Positions 25,566 to 36,779 of a stretch of 64,000 nucleotides of DNA are shown here, piece after piece (position 1 is the stretch's first letter; each line of letters begins with the position of its first letter). The stretch is from NCBI GenBank assembly GCA_010093515.1, contig MU001686.1:124001-188000 (forward strand), given 5' to 3'. Under the pieces are notes generated by a model. That model saw only the letters and a program-made list of their open reading frames with translations. It was not told the origin of the DNA and did no database searches. Position numbers and translations under genes: made by a program. The stretch comes from Lineolata rhizophorae (lineage: Eukaryota > Ascomycota > Dothideomycetes > Lineolatales > Lineolataceae).

Positions 25566-28177
25566 TGGACCATCTATTATGAAACTGTGTTAACGTGACG
25601 TGGTGTTCATATGTGAAGGAAATAGTAAAGTTCGTAGATTGAAAAGAAATTGGATTTAGAGCGTGAAATAGGGGACCAAATATGAGATAGAAGGGAAAGT
25701 CCGTGTACAATTTGAGGAATGAAGAATATTATGGTAATATATGATAAGAGCGATCGTTCATAGAGTGATTGAAGCAAGGTAAATACTAGAGAGATCCAAG
25801 ACAGGAACAGTCTCGTAACTTGAAGTTCGAATGCCAAAAGCGTCGGCGAAGTTAGGAGCCCGAATGAGGAAAGCCCATAAACAGACTAAGGCAAGAAGTA
25901 CGCTAGGAAAGTTCCACAGAACGAGAGAGGAAGGAGAATACTGAGAAATGCTATAGAGAGAACAACTCAAGAAGATTGCGATGGGTGCATAGCACAAGAA
26001 GAGAAGCACACGCTTCAACGAGAAATCCCACACCAAACAGGATTCACAACAAAAAAGACAATAACTAGACGAGAAAAAAAATGTAACGTACATCCTAACT
26101 CTGGAATCATCGCCCGCGCTCGCAAACACGCGCGGATCAGTCGGATGCCACGCGACGGCGTTGACACAGCCCGGCTTATGCGCGTCCAACGCCGTGACGA
26201 GCGGCCCATTTGTGCGCCAGACATACACGCGTGAATCTAACAACCCATCGTCAACGTATACCCACAAACCAGACGGAGAAAGCACAAGACACTTACCCTC
26301 GCTCCCGCTGACGATAAAATTCTCGTCCGCGCCGCCGAACGCCGAGCGGATGATGAACTGCGTCTGTCGATGCCCATCGTACGTCTGGACCACCTCGCCC
26401 GTCTCGATCTCCATGAGGCGAATCTTATTATCGTTCATCGAGACGAGCATGTAGCGGCCGTTGCGCGACACGTTGACGCTCGTCAGCTTGACGTTGTCGA
26501 GGGCGAAGTCTGCCAGCTTGTCCTTGCTCGCGAGGTCAAAGACGAGGATGCGCGTCTCGAGCAGCACCACCAGGCGGCTGCCGTCGGGCGTCATGGCCAC
26601 GTCGTGCACGCGCAGGCCGTCCTCGCGCCAAGGGAACACCTTGTCTCCGTCGAGGTTCCACACGCAGAGCGCCGCGTCGGCATCCTGGGAGCCGATGACG
26701 AAGGTCTCGCCCGAGGGCGCCCATGCCGCCGACGTGACCGGGTACGTGAAGGAGCTCAGGAGCAGGATGCACCGGCCCGTACGCACGTCCCAAACGCGCG
26801 CCGAATTGTCGCGCGCCTGCGCGCACGAGATGAGCTTGCTGTCGTCCGGGCTCCACGCCACGTAGCACACGCCGGACTCGTGGTCCTCCAGTCGCTGCAC
26901 CAGCTTGTACGAGCGCGTCTCGTAGATGCAGATGGTGTGGTCCTTGGACGTCGTCGCGAGGTAGTCCCCGTTGTTGGAGAAGGCTAGGAACCACACTTCG
27001 TCGGTGTGGTCGCGGAGCTCGAGGATGGTCTGGAGCGGAAATTCATCCGGGTCGCACATGTGGTCGACGTAGAGGGACGGCGAGGTGGACGTGTTGTGGT
27101 ACAGGCAATTGGATATCCAACCGCCCTTAACCTGGTCGAGTAGGATGGCGAGGCGATGTTCGGGAATCATGACGCTAGGTGAAATGTATCCTAAAGGACC
27201 AGAACGTTAATTTCGTTGAATGAGGAAACAAAAAAAAAAAATTTTTCGATCGTAGGAAATGCCTTACTTGATAAAGCCGACAAGAGCTGCGCTCGTGAAT
27301 CGCCTTCAGCCCCGGTCCATTGGGCTTGGTACCTCACGTCGTCTGCTGACGCACACATAATCAAGCTGGAAAGCTGATGCAGCCGACCCACATCGTGCGT
27401 CGCCTGCGCGAAAGGCTGCAGCTCCTGCCTCAGCACGGCCAACGCGGCATCCAGATCCCTGCGCTCAAGCAGTTCAAGATATTTCTGTTGCCTAAGCCAG
27501 AACAGCATCTCGTTCTTGTTCGCAGCCTCGGCCAGGGGCAGGCCGCCCTGCTGGTGCTGGTACCCCGGCCAGGACCCCGCTCCCGCACCGTCACCGACGT
27601 ATATGCCCTTCCCGCGATTCTTCGAAAAGCCGATGTTCACCTCGCCGGTGGGCCATCCTTCACCACCTAATCCGCCGCCTCCGCCATCGCCATCGGCGTT
27701 TCCATATCTTTGCACCCCAAAGAGCAGAGCTTCCGCTTCTGCCCATTCACCCGCCAGGACTGCGGCCCTGAACGCCGCAACAACCGGCCCCTCAAGTTCG
27801 TAGCCGCTCTCGCGAGACAGTGTGGTCGCTGCACCGTCGTATCCTAGTTCATGGAGACCCTGAATCAAGATGCGCGTGACCTCTTCCCGATCGTGGCCGA
27901 AGAAAGTAGGCGGCAGAGCGGCCCTTTTTTCCGTGAGTCGGGACGGCGACGAAACAATGGCTCCGCTCCTGCTCCCGTTGGCGTGAGACCCGTTGCTCTC
28001 GAGGGCGCCCTTGCCGCCGCTGCTGCTCCCATTCGCGTACTTAATGGCGCCCATGCCGCTTCGCGACGCTGCGGCATGTCTGTTGGACGCCGACGAGCCG
28101 TTGGGACTCGAGAAAGGCGACTGGGAGCGGCGGCGCGCCAAGGCTGTGGCCGCTTCGCCATCCACGTCTGGTCGCAT
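25516..28177 (-). CDS. gid7: Gid7/WDR26-like GID E3 ligase subunit
   Basis: WD40 subunit of the GID/CTLH ubiquitin ligase, which targets gluconeogenic and other proteins for degradation. Exons 27268-28177, 26297-27190, 26092-26236 and 25516-25573, phases 1, 1 and 2, give 668 residues from the first in-frame ATG. A LisH-type segment (FFGHDREEVTRILIQGLHEL) and CTLH helices precede ERYISPSVMIPEHRL-like sequence (here RYISPSVMIPEHRL), then WD repeats (DHTDEVWFLAFS, DHESGVCYVAWS, KPGCVNAVAWHPTDPRVFASA). The last exon follows a 518-nt intron and restores VRIW before a short tail. The frame stays open for 293 further codons upstream, to 29056, with no ATG but with NLS-like basic patches, so a 5' exon with the true start is likely. 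Confidence 0.88.
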
Positions 28178-30831
28178 GTTGGCGCCCGGTGGGGGTGTTC
28201 TCGTCCGGTAAGACCTGTTCGTGATTCTGCCGGCGCTCTCGTGGGGCGCCAGCGCCGACGGCTGAGCCGTGCTGGTGGTATTATCGGTCGCCGGTAGAGG
28301 TGCGTGACGCGCGCTCTCGCTTAGTAGCTGCTGGTGTGGTGTTTGTTCGGCGGTGCTGCGCGCGCGTTTGCGTCGATGCGGTCGGCGTTGAAGCGACGGC
28401 CGTGCCGACGACTCGCCTGCCGAGTGCTCCGAGTCCGAGGAGGCGCCGGGCGACGCGCCGGGGCTGCGCGAGCGCTTAGTTCCGGCGGTGGAAGCGAGCT
28501 GCTGCGCGGATGCGAGGAGAGACGCGGGCGCGGGCGAGTGCAGCGTCGGCGCGGGTGCGGGCGCGAGGGTGGGCGCCGGCGGAGGGGCGGAAGGCGCGGT
28601 GGAGGTGGTGGCGCTGCCTGATTCGGCAAGCGGAGCTAACGAGGGCTCGTAAGGCTCAGAAGAAAATTGCCCTCGCTGCTGGTGCTGGCGCTGATGCGTA
28701 ATCGTATCGGCTCCGAGCTCTTCCTGCGACCGTTCCGAATTGTCGTGGCTGTCCAAGACGGATCCCGTGCCCGGAACACGCTCGGACGCGTCGTCCTGCG
28801 TGCTCCCAACGTCCCCTTGATGTTCTGGTGCAGAGTAGACGGCGGGGGGAGGCGGGGGCGGAGAGGAGAGGGCGGGCGACGGAGAACGGCCGGTAGTTGC
28901 CAGGACGACAACGGGTCGGGTGGCCGCGGCGGCGGGGGCGGGGAACCACTGTACGCTCTTCTCGAGTCGGGGACGGGCCGGTAGAATGATGCGACTGTCT
29001 TTGAGAAAGCGTGAGAGGGCTGAGCGACACGGCTTGAAGCTCGGCTGGCAACACACCTTTTGTTAGACAGGCACACCTCTTCCACCTGGGCTTCCCGGCT
29101 CGGACGAGCGACTACAGCAGCACCCGCTCACGCGATGCGGCACGATGTCCTGGGTTCTGGTAAAAGAATTTCGTGCGGCGAAATTGGTGGCGGCAGGTCC
29201 GTCGGTCGCGGTGGCGGCACGAGGTGTTGGAGTTGGCAAGAGAGGCTGGCGCTGCGCGTGAAAGCGAAAGCTAGTAGCTCTAGCTCTGCAGATGCTCGCG
29301 GGGTCGGAGGGAAGGGTCGGACCGGGCAGCACGGGGCGGGCGAGGCGAGCGGACGCGATGCGTGTTGCGGGCGGGCGGGAGGTGCAGGGCGTGCGCTGAA
29401 GCGGCGGAAGAGGGCGGCGCGGCGTGGGAGGGCAAGTGACGTCGTCGACGCGCGAGGCGGTTCAAGGAGAAAGCGGGCAGAAGCTGATCCGAATGCTACT
29501 GCTAGCGTTCGAGCGGCTCCCGGCGGGCGAGAGAGGGAGCAAGAGGCGGCCGGGCGACGGGAGACACCTGACGCGGACGCAGCCCGAGAACAAAGCAGCG
29601 GCGCGCCCTGCAGCTTGGGCGGGAGTAGCGCGAAGGTGCAACGACGTGCTCGTGGCCCGGGCGGCAGCGAGGTGCGAGGGGAGGAGAGGCACGATGTTGG
29701 AAGGACGGAGGTGGATGGGTGAGGTTGTCGGCGCCGGGCCCAGGCACACCAAGGGCGACTCGGAACAGCCCAGCGGCGCCTGCGCCCGAGCCAGCCAGTG
29801 CGCGAACGCCAGCTTGACCGCACCTTGAAACGCCCGGAATCCGGGGCCCGCCCTGTAAACACGTTGGGCCAGTCCCAGATCTCGCAGCTGCGCCCAAGCT
29901 CGCAGTCACCGAGTCTCGCTCTCCCGCGTTTTGCTTTCTTTTTGCATGCCTCTCGCGCCCCGTCGCCCTTGCTCAAGCTTCCACGGCTCAAAGCGGCCGC
30001 CCGGGCGCGATCGGATCGCTACCGCCCGCCGCCCGCCGCCGCTCACCTATCGCCGCCCGCTAGCAGTGGTGGGGCCGGGACGATAAGATATCGCCTCCCT
30101 CGTGGACTCCCTTCTCCAACCCCCGCCAGAAGCCACCGGCCGCAAAGCTCCAGCGCATCCATGTGCCCGCCCTCCCTGCCATGCAGCTGCTGCAAGCCTC
30201 TCTTCTTTCCCAATGTCGTCACCCTGCCTCCGCTCCTCGTGCAATCCCGGGCCTCTTTTTATTTCGCGCCTTGTCTGTCTACGGCGTACACCGCCCCTTT
30301 TGGACAGCCTCAGGTCGCACGCCGTGAAGCTGCACTCGTGTTGATCGGCCAGGGCCGGGGAAAAGACAACGAAGCCGTCGCCACGGGGCCCGGCTACTCG
30401 CTGGACGGCCAGCCAGTCACCTGAGCGACTCTCCGGGCTTGTTCGCCGGCCGGATGACATGCAGCAGCCACCCGCCCTGTTGTCCGGATCTACGCGTGGC
30501 TGCCCTCAGCATGACCTGCTTGCTTCTGTAACCCGCCTCCCTTTGAGCTGCTTCGTTTGGTCAACTTTTCCTTTCGTTTGCTCACTTGGTCGCTTTTTTG
30601 GCCTTCACGTTTGCTGGTTTTATTCAGCTCTACAAAAGCAACCTGCGCTTTCAGAATGCCTTTCGATTTCTATCGACTGGAGACCAACCACCTCCTTTCC
30701 GACTACGCAGAGCTCTTTCATCGTCCTGCCATTGCTCCGTACCATCGTTATATTTCTGTTCTTGTGACTCGTTCCACGCGAGACACTGCGTTCTTTTTCC
30801 CCGCGCCAGCCGCTACCCACCTAGGCAGCTA
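28178..30831. other. Possible Gid7 N-terminus, then spacer
   Basis: 28178-29056 is open in the Gid7 frame, Ser/Ala/Pro-rich, and may be coding if spliced to an upstream ATG exon. From 29.06 to 30.83 kb lies GC-rich, then pyrimidine-rich spacer between Gid7 and the beta-glucosidase 3' end. Frames there overlap in all registers and none is supported. Confidence 0.45.
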
Positions 30832-33143
30832 TCAAATCACCATCGTCGCGTTTGTGCTCCCGCCGACCGGATGCTCCCTGGAGTGCGACCAATCACCACG
30901 GTTAGCCAAGCCGTCAACAATTCACCCGACGGCCACCCAATCGGATCTTGAGATGAGATTGCAACATACTTGAACCAGTTCAGGAACTGGAATAGGCTGG
31001 CCTTGGGAGTGCGCTCCAGGCTGTCGTAGTCGACGTATTGCATCCCGAAGCGCACAGACACGCCGGAGCCCCACTCAAAGTTGTCGACTAGAATCAAGTT
31101 GGACTTCTGTTAGTCTCACTTTTCCTGCCATTTCATCCTGCAGGTGGCCATTTATTTTTGGTGGTTCCGGCTGATCTTCGCTTTCCGAAACCCAATTCCG
31201 CTTTCACTCTAAGGATCGGGAAGAGCAGCCAACAGATGAAAGGAAGGAGAACTCACAAATAGCCCAGCCCAGAGCGCCTGTCACGTTTACATTATCGTAA
31301 TGGATCGCCATGAGAATATTATCGAGGTATCCTTGGTAATATTCCTGCATCACGTGACTATGTCAGCATAGTCTCCGCCAAGAATATTATTTGAGCAGAC
31401 GCCACAGAAACGAACTTGCAAGCAGCCACTTTCGTCATCAACCTCCAAGCCCTAATCTCTCCCACTTTCCTTCAAACCAGCGAAAGAGCTAAGAAAACTC
31501 ACCGCACGTCTTAGATCCCACAGCACGCTGTTTATATCCGTCTTCTGGCTCTCAAACGGCTCCGCGAAGCCAAACTCTGTGACTTGGATGTCCGGCACGC
31601 TCGGGTGCAGCTCCTTCGTGATATAGTTCAGGAAGCGGCGGATACCAGAAGGGGCCGAGGTCAGCCAGGAGACGCCAGGGTCCCCGGAAGGCCCCAGCGG
31701 GAAGCCGTCCGGATTGGTCTGGCCAGAGTTGGCACATTCGGGGAAACCGGGCGTGGTAGGGTCGGCGATGCACTCCTCGGAGGTGTCGGAAGCCCAGACG
31801 TAGTAGGACGTGTAACTGAAGGAAGCATGGGCATTAGTTGTGGCAAGAGGGAGAACAGTTTAGACTGTTGGATGAAGAAATAGTCGGGGAGTAAGGTGAG
31901 TTGGAAATGTTGAGAGCGTAAATGCTTACCCATCCAAGGCGTAAAAGTCGCACGACCCCTTGATCATCTCCTTCTCCTCCTCCGTGAACGTCGGCAGCAG
32001 ATCGCCCAGCGTATCCTTCAAGCTCTGTGGATAATCGCCGTCCTCTCTCCACGGGCCGCCGAACCACCCGATCGTGAAGTCGAACCAGCGCTGCCGCGCC
32101 TCCAGGTCCGCCGTCGAGTTGGTATACGATTCGTAGTAGTTTCCGGAGTTCTTAAAGCTGATCCGACCTTGCCCTTTGAACTCCTCGTGGTACCACTTGG
32201 CGACTTTTGCATGCGCGAGCAGGCTGTAATGCCCGCACAGGAACCTGCTCTCGAGACCAGATCCGGCGGCGGGCACGTCCTCGAATGATGGCCACAGCTC
32301 GCTCACCGGGTAGCCCGACCACTGCCAATTGCAGTACTGCGGCTCGTTGATGGTGAACCACGTGTGCACGTGCTCGTCGTAGCGGCTGATGACGAACTTG
32401 GCGTATTCGAAAAAGTCGTCCACGATCTGCGGGCTGTTCCACGCGCCGTACTCGTACACCAGCGCCAGCGGCGTGTCCCAGTGGAACAGCGTCACGTCGG
32501 GCTGCACGCCGTACTCTCGCATCGTCGCGATCACGTCGTCGTAGTGCGCGACGGCCTCCTCGTTCACCGGGCCCTTGCCGAACGGGAAGAAGCGCGGCCA
32601 GCTGAAGCTCGGGCTGAAGCTCGGCACCCCCAGGGCGCCCAGCCGCGCGATGTCCTCCTTGTACAGCCAGTAGTGCTCCGCGACGTTGTCGCCCGTCGTC
32701 CCGTCCGCCACGTACCCCGTCTGGTGCGTCAGGAAGTCCCACACGCTCGGCCCTTTGCCCTCGGCGCGCGCCGCCCCCTCAATCTGGTACGCCGACGACG
32801 CCACGCCCCATCCGAAACCGGCTGGTAGCACGAGCCCGGACAAGGAGGCGTCGTAGCTCGGCACGAAGGGGTGCAGCGGCCGCGCGGCGGGCGAGGAGAA
32901 GCCTGTGGCGACGGCCGGGTCGGGGAGGACCGTCGTGGAGTGCTGGTCGGGCGTGACGTCGCCGACAAGAGACCAGAGGTAGTCGAGGGCTTCGGCCGAG
33001 TAGTCGGTGTTGGAGATGGTGGGCGGACCCGAGGGGCTGGCGGACGTGGCCGTCGGGTTGGCTGAGGTGGTGGTGTTGAGGGCGGCGCTGGCGGCGCGGT
33101 GGGCGAGGAGGCTCAGCGCCGCGACGAGGGTGCGAGGGGCCAT
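30832..33143 (-). CDS. Secreted GH1 beta-glucosidase
   Basis: Retaining glycoside hydrolase family 1 enzyme, expected to release glucose from beta-glucosides outside the cell. Five exons: 31930-33143, 31503-31815, 31257-31344, 30970-31087 and 30832-30877, all in phase, 592 residues. A signal peptide ends near Ala20. About 90 residues of Thr/Ser/Pro-rich and unplaced sequence precede the barrel, which starts at [17 protein letters not shown]. The acid/base Glu is in TINEPQ (about 267) and the nucleophile Glu in VTEFGF (about 485), where the common form is [12 protein letters not shown] and the WFKEH end are typical. The last splice (GTATGT donor, CTCCAG acceptor) is needed to obtain WFKEH; reading through gives a foreign tail. 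Confidence 0.93.
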
Positions 33144-35064
33144 GGTGCTGTTCGTCTTGGGATGGGACGCCAGCTGAACAGGAGCGACGCGACGGGCGCG
33201 GAAATCGCGTCCGAACGCGTTCTTTATAGGGCGTCATTTTTTTCCCCCTTGCGCTGGGATCGCGGGCGAGACCTTGGTATCCTGGGTACAAACTGCAAAG
33301 CACGCCAGGATCCAGGCCCGACGACGCGACTCGCTCAATGTGGCATGAGGAAATCGTCCATGGCTTTTTGATTATTATTGCCGAGTCCCCACCGTTGTTG
33401 GCGGCGGCTGCGGAATGCGGTACCTGCGTGGGCAATTGATTGCCGTGGCCGGGGTGCGTTCCCGTGACAAGAACGGAGGGCGCCTGCCATATTGCGAAAG
33501 GAGGGAAAAGGATCGAGATAGCCGGCGAGGGGGCGGCGGTCCGTCTCCGCATTCGTCTTTGCTGTTTTTGGACGCCCCCGGTGCCTAGGTTGATTTCTAG
33601 ACGTCGGTACTTCTAGTTTATTTGCCGGGAAGTGTTTTCTGGCAGGGGAGCCTGGCTCGACGATCAATTGGTTTAGCCGGGGAATCGAGCGCGGTTTGCG
33701 GCTTCGGGGAGGAGAGAAAAGAAAGAACATAGTTGGACGTGCCTATGCAGAATGTTCTAAAGGCGAACACTGTAGACCTGACGTTGTGTCTTTGGGTTGT
33801 TTCAGGAAGACTCAATCATTTCGAGGCTCTGCGATCCGCGTGACGTGACCGCGTTCCCGGGATGTAGGGTTCTTCGCACGTGCTCCCGCTTGGACGTTGG
33901 ACCGGCCATACCCACATTAAATGGGCGTTAAACGAAGAGGGATAAAACGAATGATATTATTGCTATTATAGCAAATATACCAACTTGCAAGCTAGCTAGA
34001 TGGTCACCAGTATACAAGAGAAAAAAAGAAGAAGATGCTAGTCTCTCGCCCGAACGGAGACGGAACCTCGGAGAACTGAGCGATGTTGCCTAATTAGGAA
34101 AAGTCGCCGTTCGATGCAGACTTGGTAGCATATCTGAGCTGAGTAACTATCAGTCCCGACTTCTTTTGCAAGCCTGCATTAAGATGCTAGGCGGTACACG
34201 AACAGTTTTTGTAGCAAGTTCGAGCTGCAATCGTCTTCAAAAAAAGTTTCTACGCGATATTGCCCAGGAATCCCTCTCAGTGAAAGATTATGACCGGGTT
34301 CGGGCTTTCGTAGTAAAGTAGAGTGGAATGGAGAAAGGGCGGTCTACTATGGAGGAAAGACATACATGCTTGTAGGTATGCGTATGTGATCACGTGCCTA
34401 GCTAGATGCACCAGCCCTTAACATACTACATAAGAAATAGGAAAACTGTAGAATTAGTGGAATGCCTGATATTAAAAAAAGGGTTTCGGAAATATTCGCT
34501 TACCCCAATGTCAAGAAATTCTGTTAGGAACGTCGCTTAGAAACTTCTCTCCAAATGTGATCTCCATGTAGGACACTAGATATGTTATGAGTGCAGCAGA
34601 CTATCGACGTACAAGCAGCATGTAAGTATCATCGATAATAGCTCTTGACGAGCCCGCGATCGTGGTACACTCTATTAAACGAGCCTATGGCCAGTTCCAC
34701 TAATAGTTAAACACTTAGATCTTTGACATAAATGCTAGAATAAGCAAGCATATGCACTAAGTTGTGTATAATTTTTCAGCTTGCAAGACATGCCACCGGT
34801 ACAAAGTTCCAAAAGGTTGAGAGCATGATCTTGGCAGAAAGCCACAGCCTAACGTTCAGGAATGTCTCGGAGTGGTGTGGCGCATGTGGCTGTACAAGAG
34901 TTCAGCCAATAACTTAGAAAAGGCTGGATAGGCAAAACCTGATAAGAAACAAGGCTGAAGTCTCGCCTCGCTGGTGATTCGGGCTCTAAGACTCCTACCT
35001 CTGTCTTTGTCGTCTTCTATTTACCATTCGCGACTTACGAGGTCAGATCCAGCAGTCTCGACAA
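33144..35064. other. Divergent promoter spacer
   Basis: Between the beta-glucosidase start and the Cys-rich surface protein start. From about 33.8 to 34.97 kb there is no open frame above 60 codons and the base composition is AT-richer. No RNA gene or repeat family was recognised. Confidence 0.5.
33221..33228 (-). promoter_or_regulatory. TATA box of beta-glucosidase gene
   Basis: TATAAAGA on the minus strand, about 78 nt upstream of the beta-glucosidase ATG, inside otherwise GC-rich sequence. The position is right for a core promoter. Confidence 0.5.
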
Positions 35065-36252
35065 ATGCGCTCGTCTTCAGTTCAAACATATTTCCTAAAT
35101 GCTTGCCTAAGCATCCTACTGTGCCACTCGCTTCAAACTACAGCTTTTGGACTTCATCCAGCTCCAGAGATAACGGAACCGGCACGTCTCTACCGCAGAC
35201 GTGTTGTGGATCCGGAGAGACCACGATTTTACGGTTATTCACTTATTTCAGGGTCCATTTCTAGGAATGCAGAGTGTATGCTTGACCAAATTCGCAACTC
35301 TCGGGCACGCTTGAATGGGACTGACAACTTGCAAAGGGTCTACCTCCAGCTGCGATGCAGCCCACACGTTCAATGTTGAAACCGTTGACGAAACAGTGTA
35401 TGCTCACTGTTCGACACCCGCAGCTGAGATCCTTGGTGTTCAGATTGGACAGGCGGACTTAATTACATCATGTTCCGGGGCAATGGCATTTGGTATCTCG
35501 GATAGCTGGGATTGGTATTAACGACATTCCCTAAGCGTTAGCATGTAAAACTGACGAAGAATCATTACAGCGGCGATCTGGGAACCTGCTTATTCAACAC
35601 TATATACCCCGATCCAGCATCCACTTCGCCCACGTTCGCTGCCTCGTGCAACACAAGCGGTGATGGCGGCATATACTTACGCGCAACCACTATGCCCACA
35701 TCATCGCAGTCAGACACTCCTTCCTCTTCCACAGCCTCTTCTGCCACCACTACTACCACCGCACCTGTACCTTCAGCCTCCCACATCGAGAGCACGGGCT
35801 CACCGGTTCCCAGGGAATCTTCGCTGACCAGCGAAGCGCCGAACACACCAACAGAAGAAAGCGATATCGAGAACAGCGGCAATGATCACGATGATGGTGG
35901 GCTTAATACAGAAACAATCGTGGCATTGGCAGTTGGTCTTGGCGTTGGCATACCGACTATCGTGCTCATGCTGTTCGCATGGCTACGCCCGCGCGCGCCA
36001 GCTACATCATCTATAAAACCAAAGCCGCCGCAACTGCTACAGCCGGCTCCTCCTCAGCCACCGATACCTCTTGCTCCTATGAGGCCGTCGACGAGTGCTT
36101 CATCGATGAATAATTCCACGCCGGCAAATGCAGCGTCAACAGAGTTTCCGCAACCTGCAAATGCTGTACCGATGGATAATTCGGCGCGGCATGCGATCGG
36201 ACAGTCTGCGGAGTCGTATGTGACAGCAAGACAAAGGCTGGATGGAGATTAG
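35065..36252 (+). CDS. Cys-rich single-pass surface protein
   Basis: Likely plasma-membrane or wall-associated protein with an outer Cys-rich domain. Exons 35065-35275, 35337-35514 and 35571-36252 (phases 1, 2), 356 residues. Order: hydrophobic signal segment (NACLSILLCHSLQTTAFG), an ectodomain with RFYGYSL, EWSTSSCD, YAHCSTP, ITSCSG and CGDLGTCLFNTIY, a Ser/Thr/Pro stalk, one transmembrane helix (TIVALAVGLGVGIPTIVLMLF) with an Arg stop-transfer, and a Pro-rich cytosolic tail. This layout matches a widespread family of fungal surface proteins of unknown ligand. The first intron has a weak GCAAAG acceptor but is required to keep the ectodomain open. Confidence 0.68.
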
Positions 36253-36779
36253 TGGTGTATCGAATGTTAGGTTGAATCGAATTGGTTCTACCGTATCAGC
36301 TGACATTTGTGAAATGTACCTTGATCCCGAAAAGCTGTGGAGCTTTCAAGGGCTATCAATAAGCTAAGCTTTTTAGTTAAGTGTACTAGTAAATGCCACC
36401 AGAATGGTGAAATAATTTTCAAATTGCTTTTATTGTCTGATTCTCCACTGCTATGTTGACATGCTATGTTCGGGATCTGCGGTTATGACTCATATATTTA
36501 CTTTCATAAGCCCTATATAATTTAGGTACAAGAAGGTCTTTTGTGGAATAAATGTTTGAATTTGTAGATAGGCTCTTCCAATAACCAGTAAACAACACCG
36601 TTTCTGCCGGCTACCCTTGCCTATGCTGTGTGACCGCTCTCGACCGCGTGTTCCACCTAGGCTGCCCCGCAATGCTAGCACATCCTCAATGAGTCAATCA
36701 TAGATTGGAGGACAGAACGCAAGCTATATTAACATCCTAAATTCGTTTTGCATTGCTCTCGGAAGCTTTTTTATTTAGC
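36253..36779. other. Intergenic, no gene seen
   Basis: AT-rich spacer between two plus-strand genes; contains the 3' end of the surface-protein gene and the promoter of the deaminase. Nothing else recognised. Confidence 0.55.

Noticed and set aside
29060-29991. Long frames on both strands upstream of Gid7
   Set aside because: Open in several registers because of GC content; Arg/Ala/Pro-rich products without features.
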